A stretch of DNA of 64,000 nt from Thermus igniterrae ATCC 700962 (GTDB lineage Bacteria; Deinococcota; Deinococci; Deinococcales; Thermaceae). The notes below the pieces were generated by a model that made no database searches, was not told the origin of the DNA, and saw nothing but the letters and a program-made list of their open reading frames with translations. Position 1 is the stretch's first letter, and every line of letters starts with the position of its first letter. This document shows positions 1 through 8,202 of the stretch, in pieces. The stretch lies in the NCBI RefSeq assembly GCF_000376265.1, contig NZ_AQWU01000069.1:1-64000 (forward strand), in the 5' to 3' direction. Position numbers and translations under genes: made by a program.

Positions 1-1
1 A

Positions 2-220
2 GGTGCGTACCGGAGGCTTTTGGGGCGGCGGTGGGAGCTGGAGACGGTCTTTGGTCTGCTGAAGGGGCCGATGGGGCTGGTGGGGGCGGTGGGGAGGGTA
101 CGGGGGCTGAAGGCGGTGGCCCTGCAAGTGGAAGCTTGGGTGATGGCCTGGAGCGTGGTGGCCCAGCTTCTTGGGCAGGCGGGTCTGCCCATCACCCGGG
201 TGTTGCGGGCGGTGGCGTGA
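2..220 (+). CDS. C-terminal fragment of a DDE transposase (cut by window edge)
   Basis: Open from the first base in frame 2 and ending at TGA. The visible 72 residues start GAYRRLLGRRWELETVFGLL and contain an R-x3-E-x6-K arrangement (R10, E14, K21), as in the Y-R-E-K signature around the catalytic Glu of IS4-type transposases; the expected Tyr is Leu here. The following hydrophobic helix and the ending about 50 residues after the Glu fit the C-terminus of such an enzyme. The 5' part lies outside the window, so whether the element is intact cannot be judged. No terminal inverted repeat was recognised in 221-311, which holds nothing else identifiable. Confidence 0.6.
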   Translation, partial: GAYRRLLGRRWELETVFGLLKGPMGLVGAVGRVRGLKAVALQVEAWVMAWSVVAQLLGQAGLPITRVLRAVA

Positions 221-311
221 GGTGAGTACGCAGGTGAATATCCGAAAAGGGGGCTTTGGGTTTGAGGATAACGGGCGGGCCCGGCTTTGTCCAGATGCGG
301 GTTTGCCTTTC

Positions 312-1508
312 TCAAACGTGGAGAAGGGTGTCGGCGTACCGCCCGCTGGTGTAGAGGCCCACGTAGTTTTCCGCCAGGAAGCGTTGCAGGTGGGGGCTTT
401 CCCGAAGGTGGCGCAGCTTGGCCTGGCGCAGGGCCTCTTCAAAGGGGTCTTCCAGGGTGTGGAGGAGGGTGGTCATCCAGTAGGAGAAGAGCTCCGCCTG
501 CCACACGTGGCGGAGGGCGTCTTGGGTGTAGCGGTTGAGGAGGCTAGAGTCCCCCTCCTGGTAGTAGGCCAGAAGGGCCCGGCAGAGCACGGCTACATCG
601 CAAAAGGCCAGGTTCATCCCCTTGGCCCCCGTGGGGGGTACCACGTGGGCGGCGTCCCCCACCAGGAAGAAGCGCCCGTACTGCATGGGCTCCACCACCA
701 GGGAGCGCATGGGGGTAAGGCTCTTTTCCAAAAGGGGCCCCGGCTTCACCTCGGCCACCCCTTCCAGGCGCCAGTTGAGCTCCTCCCAGATGCGCTCCTC
801 CGGCCACGCTTCCAGCTTTTCGTCTGGCCTCACCTGCAGGTAGTTCCGCGAGAGGGTGGGGGAGCGCATGCTGAAGAGGGCGAAGCCCCGGGGATGGCTG
901 GCGTAGATCAGCTCCTCGGCGGCGGGCGGGGTCTCCGCCAGGATGCCCAGCCAGGCAAAAGGGTAGGTCTTTTGCTGGACCCTGGCCCCAGGGAGGTGCT
1001 GGCGGGCCAGGCTATGGGAGCCGTCTGCCCCTACGACGAACTCCGAGGCCAGGCGCCCTTCTCTCCCCTCGGGAGTGCGGTAGAGGAGCACCGGGGCCTC
1101 CTCCAGGCCTTCCAGGCCCACCACCTCGTGCTCAAAGAGGATTTCTCCCCCGGCCTCCAGGTGGTGGCGGATCATGTCCCGCACCAGGTACTGCTGGCCG
1201 TAGACCCAGATGGTCTTCCCCGAAAGGGCGAGGAAGTCCAGGTGAAGGGCTTCCCCGTGGAAGGCCAAGTATACCCCCCGGTGCTCCAGCCCTTCTTGGA
1301 GCATTCGCTCCCCTACCCCCGCCCGCAGGGCGATTTCCTTGGTGCCCCACTCCAGGACGCCCGCCCGGATGCGGTGGGGACTGGTTTCCAGATAGGCGCG
1401 GCTACGGGCCTCGAGGACCACCGCCTCCACCCCAGCCCGCCGCAGGAGGTGGGCCAGGAGGAGGCCGGCAGGCCCGGCTCCCACGATGGCCACCTGTACC
1501 CTACGCAT
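312..1508 (-). CDS. pobA: 4-hydroxybenzoate 3-monooxygenase
   Basis: FAD- and NAD(P)H-dependent cytoplasmic enzyme that converts 4-hydroxybenzoate to protocatechuate. The 398 residues match the usual length (about 394). Seen: N-terminal FAD dinucleotide-binding GAGPAG at 10-15, the GADGSHS motif at 160-166, and GDAAHVVPPTGAKGMNLA at 284-301. Substrate-pocket residues known from Pseudomonas PobA are present: Tyr202, Ser213, Arg215, Tyr223 and the C-terminal NYVGL tyrosine. It is the last gene of a transporter/Rieske dioxygenase operon and overlaps the preceding small gene by 8 bases (ATGCGTAG), so translation is probably coupled. Its product would feed a protocatechuate-cleaving dioxygenase; two extradiol candidates lie nearby. 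Confidence 0.93.
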   Translation of the reverse strand: MRRVQVAIVGAGPAGLLLAHLLRRAGVEAVVLEARSRAYLETSPHRIRAGVLEWGTKEIALRAGVGERMLQEGLEHRGVYLAFHGEALHLDFLALSGKTIWVYGQQYLVRDMIRHHLEAGGEILFEHEVVGLEGLEEAPVLLYRTPEGREGRLASEFVVGADGSHSLARQHLPGARVQQKTYPFAWLGILAETPPAAEELIYASHPRGFALFSMRSPTLSRNYLQVRPDEKLEAWPEERIWEELNWRLEGVAEVKPGPLLEKSLTPMRSLVVEPMQYGRFFLVGDAAHVVPPTGAKGMNLAFCDVAVLCRALLAYYQEGDSSLLNRYTQDALRHVWQAELFSYWMTTLLHTLEDPFEEALRQAKLRHLRESPHLQRFLAENYVGLYTSGRYADTLLHV

Positions 1509-1755
1509 TCTCTCCCCCGAAGAGGACCAGGTCCGAGAAGGGCCGCACCTCCACCCCCTCCTCCTCGGGGCCGTAGGGGGTGTGGAGGAGGCGGGAGAAG
1601 GTCTCCACCGTCTGCCAGGTGAGGGCCTCCAGCTCCAGGGGGTCCAGGTCGATGCTGTATCCCAACCTTGGAGCGCTTATGCGAAGGCGTTCCCCGTTGC
1701 CGGTACGGACCTTCTCTATGGTCACGGTGGTGAACTCGTTGGTGAGGGTGATCAT
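1501..1755 (-). CDS. Small conserved protein of Rieske dioxygenase operon (dihydrodiol-dehydrogenase-labelled family)
   Basis: An 84-residue protein starting MITLTNEFTTVTIEKV, preceded by AGGAGG seven bases upstream of the ATG; a longer frame upstream is antisense-type noise and lacks a ribosome site. It contains a predicted beta-rich N-terminus (ITLTNEFTTVTI, RLRISAPRLGYSIDL) and a helical C-terminus (LELEALTWQTVETFSRLL). From memory, small proteins of this type sit beside aromatic-ring dioxygenases and are often labelled dihydrodiol dehydrogenase, but it is far too short to be a dehydrogenase and no cofactor motif is visible. A role as accessory subunit of the dioxygenase is inference. It lies 8 bases from the beta subunit and overlaps pobA. 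Confidence 0.7.
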   Translation of the reverse strand: MITLTNEFTTVTIEKVRTGNGERLRISAPRLGYSIDLDPLELEALTWQTVETFSRLLHTPYGPEEEGVEVRPFSDLVLFGGENA

Positions 1756-1763
1756 TGGGCCTC

Positions 1764-2276
1764 CTAAAGGAAGAAGCTGAGGTTGTGGGTGGGCAGGGTG
1801 CTCTGGTCCAGGATCACCACCCTTCGGGCCAGCTTCCAGGTGCCGTTTTCCCGGCGGAGGAGGTCCCGCCGCTCGGCGGACAGGAAGGTGTACTCGGGCC
1901 GGTCCCAGCGGCTGCGGAAGACCAGCAGGTTGGAGCGCACCTCCACCTCCTCTCCCCGCTCCGTGGGCTTGGGTTCTCCCACCCGTACGTTGGTGACAAA
2001 GTGGCGCAGGCGGGAAGGCGGGTCTTCCGCCCAGGCAAAGCCGGTCTCCAGACGGGCCACCCGCATCTCTAAGGAGGTGCGGTCCTCGTCCAGGTGGAAC
2101 ATCCGCTCGCTCACCCCCCCGTAGCCCCCCTCCGGAGGACGTTCCCGGGTGAGGCGCACGGGCACCTGGTAGAGGACGTCCTCGGTGGTGAGGGAGAGCC
2201 ACTCCCGGTAGCGCCCCTCGTCCAGGAGTTCGGCTTCCCGGTAGAGGAATTCCAGGACTTCCCGGGTGATGTCCAT
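1764..2276 (-). CDS. Aromatic-ring-hydroxylating dioxygenase, beta subunit
   Basis: A 170-residue NTF2/SnoaL-fold protein of the ring-hydroxylating dioxygenase beta family (usual length 160-190). Seen: N-terminal helices with FLYREAELLDEGRYREWLSL, then LSAERRDLLRR and the C-terminal strand RRVVILDQ, all typical of the family. The beta subunit is structural: it forms an alpha3beta3 hexamer with the alpha subunit, whose gene ends 10 bases upstream. No reductase or ferredoxin gene accompanies the pair. Substrate cannot be read from the sequence; the operon context (pobA, aromatic-acid-type ABC transporter) suggests an aromatic carboxylate. Confidence 0.9.
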   Translation of the reverse strand: MDITREVLEFLYREAELLDEGRYREWLSLTTEDVLYQVPVRLTRERPPEGGYGGVSERMFHLDEDRTSLEMRVARLETGFAWAEDPPSRLRHFVTNVRVGEPKPTERGEEVEVRSNLLVFRSRWDRPEYTFLSAERRDLLRRENGTWKLARRVVILDQSTLPTHNLSFFL

Positions 2277-2286
2277 GCTTCCCTCC

Positions 2287-3624
2287 TCAGCCCAGCATCA
2301 GCTCCAGGTAACGCCGGTAGAAGTTGCGCAGGTTCTCGTCGGTGAAGTTGATGGGATAGGCCACCCCGGGCCCGGGCCAGTTGGGGTCGGGGGCCACGTT
2401 CTGTCCCATCTGGTAGTTGAAGCGGAGCCGGCGGCCCAGGGTGCTTCCAGCGTTTTGGGCTACGTGGGACCAGATCTCCGTGTCGTCCTGTTCAAAGGTG
2501 CCCGAGGAGCCGAAGAAGCGCAGGTAGGAGTGGCGGGCCTTCTCCTTGAACCACTCGGGGGCGTCCTTCTCCACCATGCCCCAGGAGAAGATCTCTATGC
2601 GTCCCGGGCCCAGGGGATGCCAGACCCTGAAGGTCAGCATGGGCACGGGTGTGGGGTAGCGGTGGTCGGGTTTGCGGATGGGGTTGTGCAGGGAGAAGTT
2701 GGGGAAGAGGGTGATGAGGAAGATGCGGGTTTCCCGCGCCACCTCCCACTGCTCCCGGGTGGGGTAGGAGGTCCTGGCCCGCTCCATCATCTCCTCTGGG
2801 TAGCCCCAGAAAGGGGGGAGCTTGGCCCCGGGGGGGCCACCCACCACCATGGTCCCGTGCCCCTTGCCCGGGATGTGGATCTGCTCCCCGTACATGGCGT
2901 ACTTGGCGTCCCGGGGGGCGATGCCCAGCTCAATCATGGAGCGGTGGGTCATGAGGGTGTGGTAGCTGTCGCTGATAAAGGTCTCCAGGGCCAGCTTCCA
3001 GTCGGTGTTCACCACGAAGCGCTGGGGTGGGCCCAGGACCTCCAGGCCCTGGGGGCTCCTCTTGGTTACCAGCTCCAGGTACCAGCGGGCGTCTCCAAGC
3101 CAGGCCTCGAGGGAAGGGGCCTCGGGGTCCAGGTTGCCGAAGATGAGGCCGTCAAACTCCGCCAGCTTGGGGATGGGCACCAGGCCCCACTCCGCCTTGT
3201 TGAACCCCTCGCCGAAGGCTTCCCGCTCCGCGGGTACCCCCACCAGGGTCCCGTCGTTGCGGTAGGTCCAGCCGTGGAAGGGGCAGCGGAAGTGGCTGGC
3301 GTTGCCCGCCTCCGCCCGGCAAACCCGCATCCCCCGGTGGCGGCACATGTCCAGGAAGGCACGTACCTGTCCGTCCTCTCCCCGTACCACGATAAAGGCG
3401 TTATTGAGGATGTAGCGGAGGACGTAGTCCCCGGGGCTTGGCACCTCCGAGGCGTGGGCCAGGTAGATCCAGGAACGGGAGAAGATGCGCTCCTTCTCCA
3501 GCTCAAAGATCTCGGGGTCGTTGAGGATTCCCGCGGGCACCAGGCCTTCCTCGAGGCCCTCGGCCAGTTCCCGAAGGAGCCTGGGCACCCTTTCCATGCC
3601 CTTTGCGGTCTTGCCGCTTCCCAT
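2287..3624 (-). CDS. Aromatic-ring-hydroxylating dioxygenase, alpha (Rieske) subunit
   Basis: Catalytic subunit (445 residues) that adds both atoms of O2 to an aromatic ring. Rieske [2Fe-2S] ligands are seen as C94-x-H96 and C114-x2-H117 (CRHRGM, CPFHGW). The mononuclear iron site is in TDWKLALETFISDSYHTLMT, giving Asp219, His222 and His227; a later Asp in DDTEIW would be the third ligand. The ATG at 3624 lies 8 bases after AGGAGG; two upstream in-frame GTG codons overlap that ribosome site and are less likely. It follows the transporter ATPase gene by 12 bases. Family members act on benzoate, anthranilate, salicylate and polycyclic compounds; the exact substrate is unknown. Confidence 0.92.
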   Translation of the reverse strand: MGSGKTAKGMERVPRLLRELAEGLEEGLVPAGILNDPEIFELEKERIFSRSWIYLAHASEVPSPGDYVLRYILNNAFIVVRGEDGQVRAFLDMCRHRGMRVCRAEAGNASHFRCPFHGWTYRNDGTLVGVPAEREAFGEGFNKAEWGLVPIPKLAEFDGLIFGNLDPEAPSLEAWLGDARWYLELVTKRSPQGLEVLGPPQRFVVNTDWKLALETFISDSYHTLMTHRSMIELGIAPRDAKYAMYGEQIHIPGKGHGTMVVGGPPGAKLPPFWGYPEEMMERARTSYPTREQWEVARETRIFLITLFPNFSLHNPIRKPDHRYPTPVPMLTFRVWHPLGPGRIEIFSWGMVEKDAPEWFKEKARHSYLRFFGSSGTFEQDDTEIWSHVAQNAGSTLGRRLRFNYQMGQNVAPDPNWPGPGVAYPINFTDENLRNFYRRYLELMLG

Positions 3625-3636
3625 CGCCACCACCTC

Positions 3637-5109
3637 CTACACGCCCAAGTACCGGTGGAGTACCGCCTCGGTGGCCTCCCAGGGGCTTCCCTCCCAGACG
3701 ATGCCTCCGTGCTCCAGGATGTAGACTCGGTCGGCCACCGAAAGGGCCATCTGGACGTTCTGCTCGGCCAGGAGCACTGTCTCTCCCTCCCGCTTCAGGG
3801 TGCGCACCACCTCGGCCACCTGCCGGACCATGAGGGGGGAAAGCCCCTCGGTGGGCTCGTCCATGAGGAGCAGGCTGGGGTTGCGCAACAGGGCGCGGGC
3901 GATGGCCACCATCTGCTGCTCCCCTCCGGAGAGGGCTTTGGAAGGGCTTTTGCGCCGCTCGGCCAGCCGGGGGAAGACCTCGAGGACCCGCTCCACGGTC
4001 CAGGGGCCGCGGCTCCCCCAGGCGGCTAGGCGCAGCTCCTCCTCCACGTTCAGGCCGTCAAACATGCGCCGTCCCTGGGGCACCAGGGCTAGGCCCAGCT
4101 CCGCCCGGCGGTGGGCGGCAAGATGGCCGAGGGGCTTGCCGGCCAGGCGTACCTCGCCGCCCTTTAGGGGCACGAGGCCCATCAAGGTGCAAAGGAGGGT
4201 GGTCTTGCCCATGCCGTTGCGGCCCAGGAGGGCCACCACCTCCCCCCGCCGCACCCGGAGGTGAACGCCGTTGAGGACCCGCATTCCCCCGTAGCCTGCC
4301 ACCAGGCCCTCCACCTCCAGCACCGTCTCCTGGCCTGCCCCCCCGGAAGCGTCCTCCGGGGGGGCCTCGAGGGCACCCCCACTCCCCACGTAGATCTCCT
4401 GCACCTCGGGGTTTTCCCGCACGGCCTCGGGGTCCCCCTCGGCTACCACCTGGCCGTAGTGAAGCACGGTCACCCGGTGGGCGAAGCGTAGGGCGTACTC
4501 CAGGTCGTGCTCCACCAGGAGGACGGTTATCCCCGGGTCCAGGCCTAGGATCAGCTGCCCGATGCGCTCCCGCTCAGCCCCGGAAAGCCCCGCCAGGGGC
4601 TCGTCCAGGAGGAGGACCTGGGGGTCTTGCACCAGGGCCATGGCGATTTCCAGCTGGCGCTTTTCCCCGTGGGAAAGGGCTCCCGCCGGGTCCTCTGCCC
4701 GGCCGGAGAGGCCTACTTGCTCCAGCACCTCCTCCACCCGGGCGTCCGTGGCCAGGGGCTGGTGGAAGACCCGGCTCTGCCCCGTGGCGGCCTGCCGGGC
4801 CAGGGCCACGTTCTCCCAGACCGCCAGCTCGGGCAGGACGCTGGAGCGCTGGAAGGTGCGGCCTAGGCCCAGGCGGGCCACCCGCTCCTGGGGCAGGCCG
4901 GTGACCTCCCGGCCACCCAGGAAGACCCGTCCCTGGTCGGGCTTGAGTTCCCCGGAGATGACCTTGAAGAGCGTGCTCTTTCCCGCCCCGTTAGGGCCGA
5001 TCACCGCCCGGCGTTCCCCCCGCTGGACGGAAAGGTGGATCCCCGTCAGGGCCAGGATGCCCCCGAAGGCCTTGCTGACCTTCTCCACCCTAAGCGCTTC
5101 CACGCCCAC
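3637..5109 (-). CDS. Fused LivG-LivF ABC transporter ATPase
   Basis: A 490-residue protein with two complete ABC ATPase domains of the branched-chain amino acid/aromatic acid (HAAT) family. Domain 1 (about 5-242) is LivG-like: Walker A GPNGAGKST at 38-46, signature LSHGEKRQLE at 145, Walker B LLLDEP at 166. A linker of about 20 residues rich in Gly/Ala/Pro follows. Domain 2 (about 263-490) is LivF-like: Walker A GRNGMGKTT at 296, signature LSGGEQQMVA, Walker B LLLMDEP. These are normally two separate proteins. The gene overlaps livM by 20 bases. Given its operon with a Rieske dioxygenase and PobA, the transporter probably imports an aromatic acid rather than leucine. Confidence 0.93.
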   Translation of the reverse strand: MGVEALRVEKVSKAFGGILALTGIHLSVQRGERRAVIGPNGAGKSTLFKVISGELKPDQGRVFLGGREVTGLPQERVARLGLGRTFQRSSVLPELAVWENVALARQAATGQSRVFHQPLATDARVEEVLEQVGLSGRAEDPAGALSHGEKRQLEIAMALVQDPQVLLLDEPLAGLSGAERERIGQLILGLDPGITVLLVEHDLEYALRFAHRVTVLHYGQVVAEGDPEAVRENPEVQEIYVGSGGALEAPPEDASGGAGQETVLEVEGLVAGYGGMRVLNGVHLRVRRGEVVALLGRNGMGKTTLLCTLMGLVPLKGGEVRLAGKPLGHLAAHRRAELGLALVPQGRRMFDGLNVEEELRLAAWGSRGPWTVERVLEVFPRLAERRKSPSKALSGGEQQMVAIARALLRNPSLLLMDEPTEGLSPLMVRQVAEVVRTLKREGETVLLAEQNVQMALSVADRVYILEHGGIVWEGSPWEATEAVLHRYLGV

Positions 5110-6043
5110 CCCCCAGCTTGCGTTCCAAAAGCGGCCACAGCCCCTCGCGGGCGAAGAGGACAGTGAGGATGAGCAGGCCGCCCACGAAAAGGCCCCACAG
5201 CTCCGTGAAGGAGCTGACCCAGGCCTGGACGAAGGTGTACAGGAGGGCCCCGAAGGCCGCCCCGAAAAGCCCCCGGCTTCCCCCCAGGAGCACCATGACC
5301 ATCAGGGTGGCGGAGGTGAGCCAGAAGAGGTCGTGGGGACTGACGAAGGTGCGGTGCAAGGCCACCCCAGCTCCGGCCAGCCCGGTGAGGGCCCCGGTCA
5401 GGACGTAGGCCCAGAGCTTGTAGTAAAAGGCCGGCACCCCCAAGGAGCGCACCTTCTCCTCGTTTTGGCGGATGGCCTCGAGGGTCTTCCCATAGGGGCT
5501 TTGCAGGAGGAGGCGGAGGCCCGCCACCGCGAGGACCAGCAGGCCCAGGGCCCCCAGGTGCAGGAGGGTTGGGCTCAGGCCTGTTCCCTGGAGGCTCAGC
5601 CCGTCGTCTCCGCCGGTGACCGCGTTCCACTTGTGGGCCACGGAGTAGACCATCTGCCCGAAGGCCAGGGTGAGCATGAGGACGAAGATGCCGTGGGTGC
5701 GGAAAAGGAGCAGGCCGGTCAGAAGGGCGTAGAGGGCCGCCACCGCCGGGGCCACCAGGAGTCCCAGGGCCAGGGGGAGCCCGGCCTTCAGGCTGAGGCC
5801 TACCGCGTAGGCCCCAAGGCCCAGGAAGGCCGCCTGGCCCAGGGAGGGGATGCCCCCGTGGCCCAGGAGAAAGCTCAGGGCCACCGCTGCCAGGCCGAAG
5901 AGGGCGGCCTCGGTGGCCAGGTAGAGGGTGTAGCCCTGGACCAAAAGGGGGGCCAGGAAGAGGAGCCAAAGCCCTCCTCGCATGAGCCAGGGGAGGCCTC
6001 GCCGCCATTCCTTCAGGGCCTTTTGCGGTATCCAGGCCATCAT
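5090..6043 (-). CDS. ABC transporter permease, LivM type
   Basis: Inner-membrane permease of 317 residues with about nine hydrophobic segments, beginning with LWLLFLAPLLVQGYTLYLAT and including the family hallmark LGHGGIPSLGQAAFLGLGAY near residue 60-80 (the GxxSLGxAAFxGxGAY loop of LivM proteins). It pairs with the LivH-type permease, whose gene overlaps by four bases (ATGA), and with the fused ATPase downstream. Start chosen at 6043 for this coupling; a second Met directly follows (MMAW). Confidence 0.9.
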   Translation of the reverse strand: MMAWIPQKALKEWRRGLPWLMRGGLWLLFLAPLLVQGYTLYLATEAALFGLAAVALSFLLGHGGIPSLGQAAFLGLGAYAVGLSLKAGLPLALGLLVAPAVAALYALLTGLLLFRTHGIFVLMLTLAFGQMVYSVAHKWNAVTGGDDGLSLQGTGLSPTLLHLGALGLLVLAVAGLRLLLQSPYGKTLEAIRQNEEKVRSLGVPAFYYKLWAYVLTGALTGLAGAGVALHRTFVSPHDLFWLTSATLMVMVLLGGSRGLFGAAFGALLYTFVQAWVSSFTELWGLFVGGLLILTVLFAREGLWPLLERKLGGGRGSA

Positions 6044-6903
6044 GCGACCCTCCGTCCAAGGAGGCCCTCAGGCTTCAGGGCCAGGACCAGGGCCATCAGG
6101 GCGAAGATGAGGAACATGGCCGCCTGGGGGAGGAAAAGCCGCCCAAACCCGTCCACCACCCCCACCAGGAGGGCGCCCCAGAAGGCGCCCTCTATCCGTC
6201 CAAGCCCCCCGATCACCACCACGATCAGGGCGAAGAGGGTCATCTGGGCGTCCAGACCGGGGGCCAGGGCGATGAGGGGAGCCCCCACCACGCCGCCGAG
6301 GCCGGCTAGGGCCGTCCCCACCCCGAAGGTAAGGAGGCTCACCCGGGCCGGGGGCACGGCCAGGGCACTGGCCATGTCCGGGTCAGCGGTCACCGCCCGC
6401 ACCTGGATGCCGAAGGGGGTCCGGGCCAGCACCAGGCGCACGGCCAGGAAGAGGGCCACCCCCAGGCCCAGGACGAAGAGGGGGTACTTGGGGTAGAGGA
6501 AGGCCCCCAGGAAGAGGGGGCCCGAGAGCTCCGGGGGTGGGGGCACAGAACGGATGGCCGCCCCGAAGACCCCGCGCAGGAGGTCGGCGATCACGAAGCC
6601 CAGGCCGATGGTGAGGAGCACTTGCTCCAGCTCCCGGCCGTGGAGCCCCCGGAGGAGGAACCGCTCCACCGCCACCCCCAGGAGGCCTACCCCCAGGGGT
6701 ACCAGGAGGAGGGCCAGCCAGAAGTTGCCCAGGGCGTTGGTCAGGACCAGGCCCAGGTAGGCCCCCAGCATGTAGAAGGCCCCGTGGGCCAGGTTCACCA
6801 CCCGGGCTACCCCAAAGATGAGGGAAAGCCCCAGGGCCAGGAGGAAAAGGAGCATGGCGAAGGCCAGGCTGTTGAGAAGCTGGGTCAGGAGGAGGAGGGC
6901 CAT
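6040..6903 (-). CDS. ABC transporter permease, LivH type
   Basis: Inner-membrane permease of 287 residues, typical of LivH (280-310), with eight or so hydrophobic segments. The N-terminal part contains GLSLIFGVARVVNLAHGAFY, the conserved NLAHGxxxMLGAY motif of the family, and the C-terminal part VVIGGLGRIEGAFWGALLVG, also typical. It follows the binding-protein gene by five bases and shares ATGA with livM. Part of an operon whose other products degrade aromatic acids. Confidence 0.92.
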   Translation of the reverse strand: MALLLLTQLLNSLAFAMLLFLLALGLSLIFGVARVVNLAHGAFYMLGAYLGLVLTNALGNFWLALLLVPLGVGLLGVAVERFLLRGLHGRELEQVLLTIGLGFVIADLLRGVFGAAIRSVPPPPELSGPLFLGAFLYPKYPLFVLGLGVALFLAVRLVLARTPFGIQVRAVTADPDMASALAVPPARVSLLTFGVGTALAGLGGVVGAPLIALAPGLDAQMTLFALIVVVIGGLGRIEGAFWGALLVGVVDGFGRLFLPQAAMFLIFALMALVLALKPEGLLGRRVA

Positions 6904-6908
6904 GACCG

Positions 6909-8099
6909 CTACTTGCCGGGGTCGCGGATTACCCCCAGGTCGGCGATGAGGCGGTTGGTGAGGACGCCGTCAATGCGCGCCACCTCCCGGGCGTAGACGT
7001 GCTGGGTGGCGTTGTTGGTCTCTGGGTCAATCTGCACGAAGCCCCGGGGACTGATGATCTTGGCGTTCTTGAAGGCGGTGAGGAGGCGGCTTTTGTTGCC
7101 CACGTCCCCCTGCACGTCGTTCAGGGCCCCCACGATGAACTGCATGGCGTCGTAGCCCCGCACGGCGAAGTGGTTGGGCACGCCCCCGTACTTCTGGCGG
7201 TAGGCGCGGATGAACTCCCGGTTGGCCGAGTTGTTGAGGGTGTAGACCCAGTGGTCCCCGCTCTTGGCCCCGATGGCTGCGTCCCCGATGGCCTCGAGGA
7301 CGTTTTCGTCCGTGACCTCCCCGCTCACTGCCAGCTGCACGGTGCGGTTCAGGCCGAACTGGACGAACTGGCGCATGAAGATCACCGCATCGCTACCCGA
7401 AAGGACGGCGAACACCGCCTCGGGCCGGGCGGCGGCGATGCGGGAGATCACGGCGCTGTAATCCGTGCTCCCCAGGGGAACGTATACCTCGGCTACCGGC
7501 TCGCCCCCCGAGGCCAGGAAGCCCTCCTTGAAGGCGGCGGTGGCCTCCTTGCCAAAGGCATAGTCCAGGGCCAGCAGAAAGACCCGCTTGCCCACGTTTC
7601 TGGCCACCCAGGGGCCCATGGGGTAGTGTTGCTGCCAGGCGCTGATGGAGGTGCGGAAGATGTAGGGGCTACGGCGCTCCCGGGTGATGCCGTTGGCGGC
7701 GGCGTTGGCCACCACCAAGGGGATCTGCCGCTCGTGCACATAGTCCCGGATGCCGTAGGCCGAGGAGGAAAGGATGATGCCCGCAAGGAGGTGTACCCGG
7801 TCCTGCTCCACCAGCTTGCGCACCTTCCGCACGGCCACGGCGGGGTCGGCTTCCTCGTCCTCCTTGAGGAGCTGGATCCGACGCCCTCCCGCCTGGTAGT
7901 CCACCCTTTCCAGGTAGAGCTCCATGCCCCGGGTGATCTCCTGCCCAAGTCGCGCATAGGGGCCAGAGTAGGAGAGCACCACCCCGATGCGGATGGGCTC
8001 CTCTCGCTGGGCGATGGCGAAGGAGAAGCGGGAGGAAACCGCTAGCCCCGCAAGCCCAAGCCCTGCTTTGACCAGCTGCCTCCGGTTGACCTTGCCCAT
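6909..8099 (-). CDS. ABC transporter substrate-binding protein, LivK type (first HAAT system)
   Basis: Exported solute-binding protein of 396 residues. The ATG at 8099 follows AGGAGG by seven bases and gives the N-terminus MGKVNRRQLVKAGLGLAGLA, a twin-arginine-like signal (RRQLVK then a hydrophobic stretch ending at a predicted cleavage after SFAIA). The mature part begins EEPIRIGVVLSYSGPYARLG, the standard start of the periplasmic-binding-protein type 1 fold in LivK-like proteins. First gene of the operon running down to pobA; a good promoter lies at 8128-8157. Ligand is probably an aromatic acid by context. Confidence 0.9.
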   Translation of the reverse strand: MGKVNRRQLVKAGLGLAGLAVSSRFSFAIAQREEPIRIGVVLSYSGPYARLGQEITRGMELYLERVDYQAGGRRIQLLKEDEEADPAVAVRKVRKLVEQDRVHLLAGIILSSSAYGIRDYVHERQIPLVVANAAANGITRERRSPYIFRTSISAWQQHYPMGPWVARNVGKRVFLLALDYAFGKEATAAFKEGFLASGGEPVAEVYVPLGSTDYSAVISRIAAARPEAVFAVLSGSDAVIFMRQFVQFGLNRTVQLAVSGEVTDENVLEAIGDAAIGAKSGDHWVYTLNNSANREFIRAYRQKYGGVPNHFAVRGYDAMQFIVGALNDVQGDVGNKSRLLTAFKNAKIISPRGFVQIDPETNNATQHVYAREVARIDGVLTNRLIADLGVIRDPGK

Positions 8100-8127
8100 T
8101 TTCGTCCTCCTTTGGGTTCTTGGCCCC

Positions 8128-8162
8128 ACCCTAGCAGATCTTCGTCCAAAATGTCAACAATC
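8128..8162 (-). promoter_or_regulatory. Promoter with GntR-type operator for transporter/Rieske/pobA operon
   Basis: On the minus strand a consensus -35 TTGACA (8157-8152) is followed after 18 bases by TAGGGT (8133-8128), giving a short leader before the ATG at 8099. The -35 is embedded in TTGTTGACA, close to the TTGT-N2-ACAA half-site pair bound by GntR-family regulators. The string GATTGTTGACA-N12-ATCTGCTA is repeated exactly, same spacing, at 21872-21902 in front of the second dioxygenase/GntR operon. Confidence 0.7.
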
Positions 8163-8202
8163 GTGTCTACCAAACCAGAGTCCCCTAGGGTTGCCCCCCG
8201 TT

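Noticed and set aside
171-1622. A 483-codon plus-strand frame over pobA
   Set aside because: Antisense shadow of pobA, Gly/Pro/Arg/His-rich, no motif and no ribosome site.
2266-6496. Very long plus-strand open frames (587 and 644 codons) opposite the Rieske and transporter genes
   Set aside because: They are antisense to genes with clear family motifs. High GC makes the opposite strand poor in stop codons; the translations are low in complexity and show no family features.
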